From Acuticoccus kalidii (GTDB lineage Bacteria > Pseudomonadota > Alphaproteobacteria > Rhizobiales > Amorphaceae): DNA of 64,000 nucleotides. The notes under the pieces were generated by a model. The model did not search any database. It was not told the DNA's origin and saw only the letters and a list, made by a program, of their open reading frames with translations. A program made the position numbers and the translations under genes. Below are positions 27,971 through 36,404 of the stretch, piece after piece (the first letter of the stretch is position 1; every line of letters starts with the position of its first letter). The stretch spans positions 248,001 to 312,000 of the forward strand of contig NZ_JAKGCS010000006.1 in NCBI RefSeq assembly GCF_021556395.1. Direction: 5' to 3'.

Positions 27971-28605
27971 GAGTGGGCGAAGATGTCCTCTTCGGGCCAG
28001 CCCGCGAGGTCGAGCTCGACCCGCGTCGGCAGGAAGGCGAACAGCGCCGCGGCGAGGTCGGTCCGCTCTTCGCGGGCGAGCATCGTGTTCAGCACGTCGC
28101 GGATCCGGTGGAGAAAGAGAACGTCGGAGGCGGCGTAGGCCTTCTGCGCGTCGGTGAGGGTCGGTGCGCCCCAGTCGGAGCTTTGCTGCTGCTTGGAGAT
28201 CTCCTCGCCGACGAGTTCGCGCGCGAGATCCCGCAGGCCGTGCCGGTCGGTGTAGGTGCGGACGAGCTTCGAGGCGATCTTGGTGCAATAAATCGGCGCC
28301 GGCATGACCCCGAAGGTCGCCATCAAGAGGCCCATATCGAAGCGGCCAAAATGGAAGATCTTCTGGATCGACGGGTCGGCGAGCATCGCCGTGAGGTTCG
28401 GCGCCTCGGTCTGCCCGCGATCGATCTGCACGAGGTCCACCGTCCCGTCGCCGCTCGACATCTGCACGAGACACAAGCGATCCCGCCCGTGATTGAGGCC
28501 CATCGCCTCGGTATCGACGGCCATCGCGGTCACGCCCTGCACGGGCCGCGGCAAATCCCCTTGGTGGAGCCTGATCGTCACCCTATCCTCGTCTTTCACG
28601 TTCAT
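27967..28605 (-). CDS. rnd: Ribonuclease D, short form
   Basis: DEDD-type 3'-5' exoribonuclease for tRNA and other stable RNA maturation. The 212-aa protein has only the exonuclease domain: DTEAMGL (first acidic pair), FHFGRFDMGLL and YAASDVLFLHRI (DEDDy Tyr and Asp). The HRDC domains of the approximately 380-aa enzymes are absent, as is usual for the lptC-linked alphaproteobacterial copy. The start at 28605 follows an AGGGG site. It overlaps lptC by 4 nt. Confidence 0.93.
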   Translation of the reverse strand: MNVKDEDRVTIRLHQGDLPRPVQGVTAMAVDTEAMGLNHGRDRLCLVQMSSGDGTVDLVQIDRGQTEAPNLTAMLADPSIQKIFHFGRFDMGLLMATFGVMPAPIYCTKIASKLVRTYTDRHGLRDLARELVGEEISKQQQSSDWGAPTLTDAQKAYAASDVLFLHRIRDVLNTMLAREERTDLAAALFAFLPTRVELDLAGWPEEDIFAHS

Positions 28606-28750
28606 GGCCCCTGTCATGGCGATCGCATGAGGGCTTGACAATGCTTTGCGGGCGCCGAGGTGCATGGAGGCCCTCGGCGGCCGGACTTTAAGAACCTTAT
28701 TCTTAATCTGGTTTGGCAGGGGTTGCGGGAAGGGCAACGTGGAGTGGCGT

Positions 28751-30067
28751 ATGCTTCGAAGGCGAGGCGAGTTCGACGGTTTTGTGAGCCGACGTGTCGC
28801 TGCGATCACAGTCTTTGCCGGGCTGATGCTGGCTTTCAGCATCGGTCCTTCCTTTGCGCGCGATGGTGACTCCTGCGAACCCGATCTCACGGCGTGCGAG
28901 ACGCCGTCCGGCGAGCCGGCGAAGGGGGAGGTAGCGACGGAGGAGGACGATCGCAAGGATGTCGCTGCATTGTGTGGTCTCATGACGACCGCGGCGGCGA
29001 AACATTCGGTGCCTTTGGACTTCTTTATTCGATTGATTTGGAAGGAAAGTCGCTTCAATCCCGGCGCGGTGAGCCCTGTCGGCGCCCAGGGTATTGCACA
29101 ATTCATGCCGGGCACCGCGCGCATCAGGGGGCTCAAGGATCCGTTCGATCCCGAGCAGGCGCTGGAGGCTTCGGCGTCTTTCCTCGCCGATCTGCGGCAT
29201 CGGTTCGGCTCGTGGGGGCTCGCCGCGGCCGGCTATAATGGCGGGCCGAACCGGGTGCCGCGCTTCGTCGCCGGTGAGGGCGGTTTACCATACGAGACGA
29301 TCGACTACGTCTTTTCGATCACCGGCCGGTCCGCGGACTATTGGGCGGGCCGAGCCCGGACGGCGGCGGAGCGGGCGGCGAGCGGCCTCTCCGCGGTGGA
29401 GCAACCGTCGTCGAACGCTCCGACGATCGTCCGCGTGGCGCAGCCGACGCCGACGGAGATCGATCTCGCGATGGCGCTCGCGGAGAGGGCGCCGATCCGG
29501 CCGGCGAGCCGGGAGCGCACCTATTGGGCGCTCGCGATCTCGATCGCCGCGAACCGGCTCGCACAGCGGGAGAGCGTGAGCGGCAAGGCGGCGAAGCCGG
29601 ACGAGATCGCCGCGGCGCTCGCATCGGCCCGCGCCGCGGTCGAGCGCGTCGCGGAGGGGCCGCCCATCGCGGCGCTGCGCTCCCCGATGCGGGTGCCGCA
29701 GCCGCCTCCGCCGCGGCCGGATTATGAGCCCGAGATCAACTGTCGCCAGCTCGTCGCCCGACTCGGGCGTGCGCGGTCGGTGCCGCCGCCGTCCGGCACC
29801 TCGACCGGATGGACGCCGTGGGGCGCTCAGGTCGCCGGCCACCCGCAGCGGGCGATCGCGCTTCGCCAATATGCGCGGATCAAGGCGCGCCTCCCGCGCG
29901 ATCTCGCCGACAAGGGCCCGAATATCGTCGTGCGGCGCTTCGCGGCCCGCGGTCGCCGGCCGATCCACGCGGTCCAATTCGCCGCATCGAGCCGGGCGGA
30001 GGCGGCCGCGCTGTGTCGCCGGGTGGCGCAGTCGCTCGTCCCGTGCGTGGTGGTCAAGAACGGCTGA
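28751..30067 (+). CDS. Lytic transglycosylase with SPOR-like C-terminus
   Basis: Periplasmic peptidoglycan-cleaving enzyme (438 aa from ATG 28751, GGAG site upstream). A signal peptide lies at residues 1-37 (VFAGLMLAFSIGPSFARDGD). The SLT domain at about 70-190 has the catalytic Glu in LIWKESRFNPGAVSPVGAQG, then IAQFMPGTA and AAAGYNGGPNRV. After a linker rich in Ala and Pro, the last 80 residues (from WGAQVAGHPQRAIALRQYAR) look like a divergent SPOR fold, which binds denuded septal glycan. That would place the enzyme at the division site; the SPOR call is by pattern only. Monocistronic. Confidence 0.86.
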   Translation: MLRRRGEFDGFVSRRVAAITVFAGLMLAFSIGPSFARDGDSCEPDLTACETPSGEPAKGEVATEEDDRKDVAALCGLMTTAAAKHSVPLDFFIRLIWKESRFNPGAVSPVGAQGIAQFMPGTARIRGLKDPFDPEQALEASASFLADLRHRFGSWGLAAAGYNGGPNRVPRFVAGEGGLPYETIDYVFSITGRSADYWAGRARTAAERAASGLSAVEQPSSNAPTIVRVAQPTPTEIDLAMALAERAPIRPASRERTYWALAISIAANRLAQRESVSGKAAKPDEIAAALASARAAVERVAEGPPIAALRSPMRVPQPPPPRPDYEPEINCRQLVARLGRARSVPPPSGTSTGWTPWGAQVAGHPQRAIALRQYARIKARLPRDLADKGPNIVVRRFAARGRRPIHAVQFAASSRAEAAALCRRVAQSLVPCVVVKNG

Positions 30068-30090
30068 GCGCCACGGAGGCCGCCGTTTTT
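30059..30090 (+). terminator. Possible intrinsic terminator after the transglycosylase
   Basis: AACGGC (30059-30064, overlapping the stop codon region) can pair with GCCGTT (30082-30087), which runs directly into a T5 tract. The stem is short and the loop long, so confidence is low. Confidence 0.35.
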
Positions 30091-30094
30091 CGTC

Positions 30095-30862
30095 TTAGCG
30101 GGGTGCCATGCGGATCGCGCCATCGAGGCGGATCACCTCACCGTTGAGAAGCGGATTCTCGACGATCGCCACGACAAGATCGGCATATTCGGACGGACGG
30201 CCGAGGCGCTTGGGGAACGGCACCTGCTCGCCCAGCGAGTTGACCACCTTCTCACCGAGCCCGATCATCATCGGCGTCTCGAAAATGCCGGGGGCGATCG
30301 TCATCACCCGGATCCCGTATTGGGAGAGGTCGCGCGCCAGCGGCAGGGTGAGGGCGGCGACGCCGCCTTTCGAGGCGGCATAGGCGGCCTGGCCGATCTG
30401 CCCGTCATAGGCGGCGACCGATGCGGTCGAGACGATGACGCCGCGTTCGCCGTCCTCGGTCATCGGCTCGGTCGCCGACATGCCGAGCGCCGCGATGGCC
30501 GATGCGCGGAAGGTGCCGACGAGGTTCACGTCGATCACCTTGGCGAACATGTCGAACGGATGGGCGGCGCCGCGCGACACGGTCTTCGCGACGGGCGCGA
30601 TGCCGGCGCAATTGACGAGGATGCGCTCTTGCCCGTGAGCGGCGCGGGCGGCCTCGAACCCCGCCTTCAGGCTGTCTTCGCTGGTTACGTCGACGTGGGC
30701 GTAGATGCCGCCGATCTCATCCGCGACGGCCTTGCCGGCCTCGTCAGACATGTCGAAGATCGCCACCTTGGCGCCGTCCGCGGCGAGGCGCCGGGCGGTC
30801 GCGGCGCCGAGGCCCGAAGCGCCGCCGGTGACGACGGCGGCGGGGGATTGGGTGAGTTTCAT
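30095..30862 (-). CDS. SDR family oxidoreductase, 3-hydroxyacyl-CoA dehydrogenase type II-like
   Basis: Classical short-chain dehydrogenase (255 aa) resembling human HSD17B10 and bacterial 3-hydroxy-2-methylbutyryl-CoA dehydrogenases of isoleucine/fatty-acid breakdown. Cofactor motif TGGASGLGAATA is at residues 12-23, Asp37 (FDMSDE) indicates NAD(H), and the active site is Ser in VIVSTASVAAYDG with YAASKGG. C-terminal RLGRPSEYADLVVAIVENP and NGEVIRLDGAIRM are typical. The start follows GGGAG. No partner gene of the pathway is adjacent; the MBL gene upstream on the same strand is 142 nt away. Confidence 0.88.
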   Translation of the reverse strand: MKLTQSPAAVVTGGASGLGAATARRLAADGAKVAIFDMSDEAGKAVADEIGGIYAHVDVTSEDSLKAGFEAARAAHGQERILVNCAGIAPVAKTVSRGAAHPFDMFAKVIDVNLVGTFRASAIAALGMSATEPMTEDGERGVIVSTASVAAYDGQIGQAAYAASKGGVAALTLPLARDLSQYGIRVMTIAPGIFETPMMIGLGEKVVNSLGEQVPFPKRLGRPSEYADLVVAIVENPLLNGEVIRLDGAIRMAPR

Positions 30863-31004
30863 CGCTCTCGATCTCCCTCGTGCACCCGGCGCGCGGGCGG
30901 CCGGATGTTGAACGTTCGCGCCTCATCCCCTGGCACAGTGCGGGATGGCCGGTCCGTCTGCTTGGCCGAGATCGGCGTCGGTGTCGAGAGGGAGGCGCCG
31001 CGCG

Positions 31005-31892
31005 TCAGGCGGGGGCGGCGAAGGCGGCTTCTGGCGCGTCGATGCGCTCGCCATTGCGCAGCGTGATCGTCATCCGCTCGCGCGCGACTTCGGCGGTCGG
31101 CATCTGGCGCACGAGGTCGGCGCGCAGCGCGTCGAGCGCGTCGTCGGTCCGGTCGGGATCGTGGTGGAAGATTACCGGCATCGTGACGCCGGCCTTCGCG
31201 GCAAGCGCCAAAGCGTGTGTCGGCGTGGAATGGCCCCAGCCGACGAAGCGCGGATACTCGGTGTCGAGATACATCGCATCGTAGATCATCACGTCGACCC
31301 CGGCGACGAACGCGGCAACCGCGGCGTCCATCTTCGGATTGCCGTGCTCGTGATCGGTGATGATGGCGATGGAGGATCCACGCCAGTCGATGCGATAGCC
31401 GCAGCAATTTCCGGGATGATTGAGGCGGGTGGAGGACACGGTCAGCCCGCATCCGAGCGTGATCGGATCGCCCCCGTGAAAGCGGCGAAAATAGGTGTTG
31501 TTGAGCGCCGAGGTCGCGACCGGGAAGATCGGCGGGCTCATCATCCGCTCGACGATCTCCTCGAAGGTCGAGCCTTCGGGCAGGTGCCCGCCCCACAGGT
31601 TCACCTCGACGGTCGGATCATAGGCGAGGCAGAAGAAGGGAAGCCCGCAAATATGGTCCATGTGCGTGTGGGTAAAGAGAATATCGAGCTGGTCGATGCC
31701 GCGCCGGGCGAGCGCCCGCCCGCAGGCGCGCGCGCCCGATCCGCAGTCGATCACCAGCGTGTGCGGCCCGGCGCGTACCTCGAAGCACGTCGTCTCGCCG
31801 CCATAACGCACGGTGGCGCGTCCCGGCGCCGGGATCGACCCACGCACCCCCCAGATCGTGAGGGAGAGGGTGTCCTCTTCGGTCTCAGCCAT
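31005..31892 (-). CDS. MBL-fold metallo-hydrolase (PhnP/RNase Z-like)
   Basis: Metal-dependent hydrolase of the metallo-beta-lactamase fold (295 aa). Ligands are complete: HTHMDH, His in LNHPGNCCGYR, Asp in IITDHEHGN and His in the C-terminal half (GWGHSTPTHALALA / FHHDPDRTDDAL). The WGVRGSIPAPG opening and GGETTCFEV strand are shared with proteins annotated as cyclic phosphodiesterase-like or PhnP-like. Members act on phosphodiesters, so a nucleotide or glycan-phosphate substrate is plausible but unproven. It overlaps the cyclic-nucleotide-binding gene by 8 nt and is the last gene of the ABC operon. Confidence 0.85.
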   Translation of the reverse strand: MAETEEDTLSLTIWGVRGSIPAPGRATVRYGGETTCFEVRAGPHTLVIDCGSGARACGRALARRGIDQLDILFTHTHMDHICGLPFFCLAYDPTVEVNLWGGHLPEGSTFEEIVERMMSPPIFPVATSALNNTYFRRFHGGDPITLGCGLTVSSTRLNHPGNCCGYRIDWRGSSIAIITDHEHGNPKMDAAVAAFVAGVDVMIYDAMYLDTEYPRFVGWGHSTPTHALALAAKAGVTMPVIFHHDPDRTDDALDALRADLVRQMPTAEVARERMTITLRNGERIDAPEAAFAAPA

Positions 31893-32343
31893 CGGTCAGG
31901 GCGGCGCGCAGTCGCGAGAACTCGCGTGTCGTCCGCTCCAATCGGTGGGCGAGGGCTCGCATGACCTCCACCGCCATGTCGGGGAAGTTCGTCAGGAGCT
32001 TGAAGAAATGTTCCTTGCTGACCGCGAGCGCCGTGACCTCGTTGGTCGCACGGACGGTCGCGGTACGCGGAACGTCGATCAAAATGGCGATCTCGCCGAC
32101 GAAGTCGTTCTCTTTGACGGTGGCGACGAGCTGCTCGCCCTGAGGGCTCGAAACCATGACGTCGGCCGAGCCCGAAAGGATGATATAGGCAGTGTCGCCG
32201 AAGTCGCCTTCGACGACGATATTCTCTCCCGCTTCGAACCGTACCCGCTCCGACAAGAAGGCCAACAGGCGCAGCTTCTGGTCGTCGACGCCGCGAAAGA
32301 GCGGAATCTTGCGCAGCGCAGCGGCGTCGCTGTCGAGGCTCAT
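31885..32343 (-). CDS. Single-domain cyclic nucleotide-binding protein
   Basis: 152-aa protein made of one CAP/PKA-type cyclic nucleotide-binding domain with no DNA-binding helix-turn-helix, so it is not a Crp-type regulator. The phosphate-binding cassette is present as DFVGEIAILIDVPRTATVRA, with the Glu and Arg that contact the ribose and cyclic phosphate. A C-terminal helix (MRALAHRLERTTREFSRL) could dock on a partner. It overlaps the ABC exporter gene by 4 nt and the MBL gene by 8 nt, so it is likely a regulatory subunit of that system. Ligand (cAMP, cGMP or none) is unknown. Confidence 0.88.
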   Translation of the reverse strand: MSLDSDAAALRKIPLFRGVDDQKLRLLAFLSERVRFEAGENIVVEGDFGDTAYIILSGSADVMVSSPQGEQLVATVKENDFVGEIAILIDVPRTATVRATNEVTALAVSKEHFFKLLTNFPDMAVEVMRALAHRLERTTREFSRLRAALTDG

Positions 32344-35018
32344 GATGCCTCCTTCTCTAAGTCGACGGACGCCCCGTCTATGGCGATTTGTTGCACGCTA
32401 TCCCATCCCCCGGTCGCGACCAACCGGCCGTCCCGCATCACGGCAACGGTCTCGAGGGTCTTCGCGACCTGCGGATCGGCCGTGCCGACAATCAAAGTAT
32501 GACCGTTCCCAGCTTCCACAATGCGGGACATTAACGCGCGGTCCCCGTCCGCAACGGCGTCGAAGATGAGAATAGACGGCCGCTTGACGAGCGCGCGCAC
32601 GAGGCCGATGCGGCGGCGCTGGGTCGCCGACAGGCGCCCGCCGGCGACGCCGACCTCGAAATTGAGGCCGGCGCGGGCGATGGCTTCGCGCAGGCCGAGC
32701 TCGTTGACGGTGTCGCGCAGGAAGGCATCGATCCGATCCGACGCGCCCCGCCGATCGACGCGCGGCTTGCCGAAGAGGATGTTCTCCTCGATCGAGAGCG
32801 GCGCGATATAGGCGTCTTCTGCGAAGAGGGCGTAGGCCGAATTGCCTTCGAGCGTCGCGTGGACCGGCGCGCGGGCCGCGATCAGCTTCTTCTCCTGCTC
32901 CTCGGTGAGGGTGAGGATCCGGTGACGGCCGGGGATCAGGCGGAAGGCGAGGCCCACGAAGGCGGCGATGTCCTCCTCGGTGAGGCCCATCTTTTTCTTC
33001 TTCTTGGTGGTGTCGTCCTCGGCCTTCTTGCCCTTCTGGCGATAGCGGCGCAGGCGCTGCTCGAAGAGCGGCAGCTCGTCGTTGGTGACGAAGGAATGAT
33101 CGCCGATCAGCGAGGCGTCGGCCCCGGTATCGGCGAAGAGTTCGATCATCGTCTCGGCGACGGTCGCGCCCATCTCGACCAGCATCTCGAGAATGCCGGC
33201 GTCCTTGAGGGCGCCGCGCACGACCGGATCGTTCGCCGCGTCCCAGACCGACCGGGTCGGATCGCTCGGCACGGCGAAGAGGATGTTCTCGCCGAGCGTC
33301 GCGGAGTTATTGAATTGGCCTGAGCTCCACAGCTCGACGAGGCCGGCCCAGTTCTTGTCCTCGGCCGCCCGGCGGGCGACTTCGGCGCGGGCCGTGAGGA
33401 TCTTGTCGACGAACGCGGAATCGAGGTCGGAATCGAGGTGGGCGGCGAGGCCGAGCCGGTAGAGATCGCCCTCGAGCCCGACGAGGGAGAAGAGCTGGAG
33501 GAGCCGGTCGTCGAGCTGGGCGGGGCTTTCGACACCCGCCCGCTCATAGTCCTCCCAGGGCTCGGTCACATCGAGGAGCGAATTGCCGGTCAGGCTCGCT
33601 TCGTTGTGGCGGATCTTGGCGATGTCTTCGTCGGAGGCGTCATCCTGGTCGAGGCGCGTCTGCGGCTTGGTCTTGAGGGCGTAGATGACGTTGCCGCGGA
33701 TCGAATCGTTGAAGATGAACGGGTCGTTGCCGACATAGGACAGGTAGCGCGAGACCACGGTGTGCGGCAGCTCCTCGAACCGTCGCCCGCCGAACGTCGC
33801 TCGCCCGGCAACGGGTTCGAGGAGGCCGGCGGCCGCGAGAAGAAGCTCCGTGCGGCCGGACCCGTCCCGCCCATAGACGGCGATGTGGCTGCCGTCTTTC
33901 GCTTCGAGCGACACGTCGACGACGGCGAGGCCGCTGCCGCCAGAGCTCACGCTGATATTGGAGAGCTTGATCTCGGTGTTCTCGAGCTCGATCGACGCGG
34001 TATCGCTGCCCTGCAATTTGTCGTGCGCGATCGCATCGTCCACATCAAAATTCTCAACCACCGTCTGGTATTTAACCGTGACGTTGGCAAGGTTCTGATA
34101 CCAGTTCAAGAGCTCCTTCCAGGGCGAGGCGAGATCCTTGTAGGCGGCGAGCACGGCGACGAGCGCGCCGAAGGTCATCTGCCCCTGAATCACGAGGATG
34201 CCGCCCACCGAGTAGAAGAAGAACGGTGGAAGCTGGTTCAGAAAATTGTTGAGAAATTTGATCATGAACTTGCGACGGAAAATCGCGAGTCTGATCCGAT
34301 AGTTGATGAACAGGCGGTCCGACAGGTCTGCGAGATGGTAACGCGAGGTGTCGTTCGCGTGAATGTCGGCAGCGGCGTTCACGGTTTCGGCGATGCGATC
34401 GGAAATGACGCGGACATTCTTGATCCGGTCGCGTGTCAGGAGGATGACACGCCGTTGCAGCTTGGGGATCACGTACGCCTGCAACGGGTAGAGCGAAATC
34501 GCCGCCGCGCCGAGGAACGGATCCTGCGCGAAAATAAACACGATGTAGACGAGAAGCGTTCCGCCCTGGAACGCCGGTGTCGCGATCGCTTCGCCGATGA
34601 ACACGCCGACGTCCTCGACCTCGGCCGTGATCATCGGGATAATCTCGCCCCCGGAGACCTTGCGGAACCGAGAAAGCGGAAAGCGAAGGACGTAATTGTA
34701 GAGCATATAGCGCAGGCGCCGGAGCATACGCTCGCCGGACACGCCTTTGTATATGTTCAGGAAATACTTGACCGCGTTGTTGAGGATTACCAGCCCCAGA
34801 AAAACGCAGCACAAGGCGATCAGGTAGGGGATCTGCCCGAGTTCGTATCCCATAAACTGCTTTGGAAAGTCGCTGCCCGAAATGGCGTCATTGACGATCC
34901 ACTTCGGGAGTTCCAAAGTCATGTAGAGGATGGGAAAAGATATAACCGTCATCGCAAGGATGACGATTTGCTGGCGCTTCGAGTACCGCCAAATGAAGCC
35001 GAATAAGGTGCGTTCCAT
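32340..35018 (-). CDS. ABC exporter-like protein with degenerate ATPase motifs
   Basis: 892-aa fusion of an exporter-type membrane domain (about residues 1-310, six segments) and an unusual nucleotide-binding region. Every catalytic motif is altered: Walker A GRDGSGRT (383-390, Arg for Lys), Q-loop YVGNDPF (Asn for Gln), signature LSATQRRRI, Walker B ILIFDAVAD (Ala for the catalytic Glu) and GTAD where the H-loop His should be. A block of about 250 residues separates Walker A from the signature and repeats the ENILF-type element: GNVIYAL (442), GENILFA (576), EENILFG (744), with a Lys-rich KKKKK tract between. It probably binds nucleotide weakly or not at all. It heads the overlapping operon with the CNB and MBL proteins and diverges from the glycan cluster. 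Confidence 0.85.
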   Translation of the reverse strand: MERTLFGFIWRYSKRQQIVILAMTVISFPILYMTLELPKWIVNDAISGSDFPKQFMGYELGQIPYLIALCCVFLGLVILNNAVKYFLNIYKGVSGERMLRRLRYMLYNYVLRFPLSRFRKVSGGEIIPMITAEVEDVGVFIGEAIATPAFQGGTLLVYIVFIFAQDPFLGAAAISLYPLQAYVIPKLQRRVILLTRDRIKNVRVISDRIAETVNAAADIHANDTSRYHLADLSDRLFINYRIRLAIFRRKFMIKFLNNFLNQLPPFFFYSVGGILVIQGQMTFGALVAVLAAYKDLASPWKELLNWYQNLANVTVKYQTVVENFDVDDAIAHDKLQGSDTASIELENTEIKLSNISVSSGGSGLAVVDVSLEAKDGSHIAVYGRDGSGRTELLLAAAGLLEPVAGRATFGGRRFEELPHTVVSRYLSYVGNDPFIFNDSIRGNVIYALKTKPQTRLDQDDASDEDIAKIRHNEASLTGNSLLDVTEPWEDYERAGVESPAQLDDRLLQLFSLVGLEGDLYRLGLAAHLDSDLDSAFVDKILTARAEVARRAAEDKNWAGLVELWSSGQFNNSATLGENILFAVPSDPTRSVWDAANDPVVRGALKDAGILEMLVEMGATVAETMIELFADTGADASLIGDHSFVTNDELPLFEQRLRRYRQKGKKAEDDTTKKKKKMGLTEEDIAAFVGLAFRLIPGRHRILTLTEEQEKKLIAARAPVHATLEGNSAYALFAEDAYIAPLSIEENILFGKPRVDRRGASDRIDAFLRDTVNELGLREAIARAGLNFEVGVAGGRLSATQRRRIGLVRALVKRPSILIFDAVADGDRALMSRIVEAGNGHTLIVGTADPQVAKTLETVAVMRDGRLVATGGWDSVQQIAIDGASVDLEKEAS

Positions 35019-35168
35019 CGGGTCGAGACGTTATCACCGGCATGATCTGCGGGAAAGCATTGTTGTCACCATTATGCAGTCAATTTCAAGTTGTTGCGCG
35101 GCGGAGTTGACTGTCGCATAGCTAGAGTTTGGTTGGGGTGGTCATGACGGCGCCTCGCCGGATTCCGG

Positions 35169-36395
35169 ATGGCCAGCCTTATGCCGACCGAACACCCTCG
35201 TATCCTGATCTACTCGCACGACTCGTTCGGGCTCGGTCACTTGCGCCGATGTCGTGCCATCGCCCATGCGATGGTGGAGCGCATGCCGCGCCTGTCGGTG
35301 ATCATTCTCTCCGGCTCACCGATCATCGGCAGCTTCGACTTCCGCTCGCGGGTCGATTTCGTGCGCGTTCCCGGTGTCATCAAATTGCGGGACGGCGCCT
35401 ATTCGTCCCACTCGCTCCGGCTCGACATCGAGGACATGCTGAAGCTGCGCGCCTCGATCATCGAGCACACGGCCGACGTGTTCGATCCCGACATCTTCAT
35501 CGTCGACAAGGAGCCGCTCGGTCTGCGCGGCGAGGTCGAGGGGACGCTGCGGATGCTGAAGGGGCGCGGCAGCCGCCTCGTTCTCGGCCTGCGCGACGTG
35601 ATGGACGATCCGGCGTCGCTCGCCGGCGAGTGGGAGCGCAAGCACGCCGTGCGCGCCCTCGAATCGATCTATGACGATATCTGGGTCTATGGCCGCAAGG
35701 AGATCCACGACCCGCTCGAGGGCATCGACGTGTCCGACCGCGTTCGCGAAAAGATGCTCTTCACCGGCTATCTCCGGCGCGAGATCCCAGCGAGCGATGG
35801 GGCGGTGCAGAACCGACCCTTCGGCGAGGAGCCTTTTATCCTCGTCACGCCGGGCGGCGGCGGCGATGGGATGGAGCTGGTCGATTGGGTTCTGCGCGCC
35901 TATGAGGCGCACGAACGGCCATTGTTCCCGGCGCTCGTCGTCCTCGGTCCCTTCATGCCGGCCGAGGCGCAGGCTGCCTTCAAGGCGCGCGCCGAAGCGC
36001 TTCGCCATGTCGAGGTGCTGCGCTTCACGCCGGTGATCGAGCGGCTGATGGCCGAAGCCACCGCGATCGTCGGGATGGGCGGGTACAATATTTTCTGCGA
36101 GATCCTCTCCTTCGACAAGCCGACCCTTCTCGTCCCGCGCGTCGTGCCGCGGCGCGAGCAGGCGATCCGCGCCCACAAGGCCGAGGCGGCGGGGCTCGTC
36201 ACCTGCTTGCCGATCGACGCCTATCCCGACGTCGACATCATGGTCGATGCGCTCGCCGGGTTGCCGGAGCAGACCGCGCCGTCGGCTGCCGGCCATAACG
36301 AGCTGTTGTCGGGTCTCGAGGTGATCAACGATCGGGCCGAGGAGATCCTGCGCACCGGGACGCCGGCCAAGTCCCAACTTTCACTGGTGCGATGA
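35169..36395 (+). CDS. Glycosyltransferase, GT28/MurG-like
   Basis: 408-aa GT-B-type transferase, first gene of a five-gene glycan cluster. The N-terminal opening RILIYSHDSFGLGHLRRCRA carries the GLGH motif of MurG-like enzymes that use a lipid-linked or membrane-proximal acceptor. The C-terminal donor domain has FILVTPGGGGDGMELVDWVL and AIVGMGGYNIFCEILSFDKP, which corresponds to the nucleotide-sugar site. A later start at 35181 is possible. The intergenic 35019-35168 contains the divergent promoters of this cluster and of the ABC operon. Donor and product are unknown. Confidence 0.82.
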   Translation: MASLMPTEHPRILIYSHDSFGLGHLRRCRAIAHAMVERMPRLSVIILSGSPIIGSFDFRSRVDFVRVPGVIKLRDGAYSSHSLRLDIEDMLKLRASIIEHTADVFDPDIFIVDKEPLGLRGEVEGTLRMLKGRGSRLVLGLRDVMDDPASLAGEWERKHAVRALESIYDDIWVYGRKEIHDPLEGIDVSDRVREKMLFTGYLRREIPASDGAVQNRPFGEEPFILVTPGGGGDGMELVDWVLRAYEAHERPLFPALVVLGPFMPAEAQAAFKARAEALRHVEVLRFTPVIERLMAEATAIVGMGGYNIFCEILSFDKPTLLVPRVVPRREQAIRAHKAEAAGLVTCLPIDAYPDVDIMVDALAGLPEQTAPSAAGHNELLSGLEVINDRAEEILRTGTPAKSQLSLVR

Positions 36396-36404
36396 TGCGG
36401 CCAG

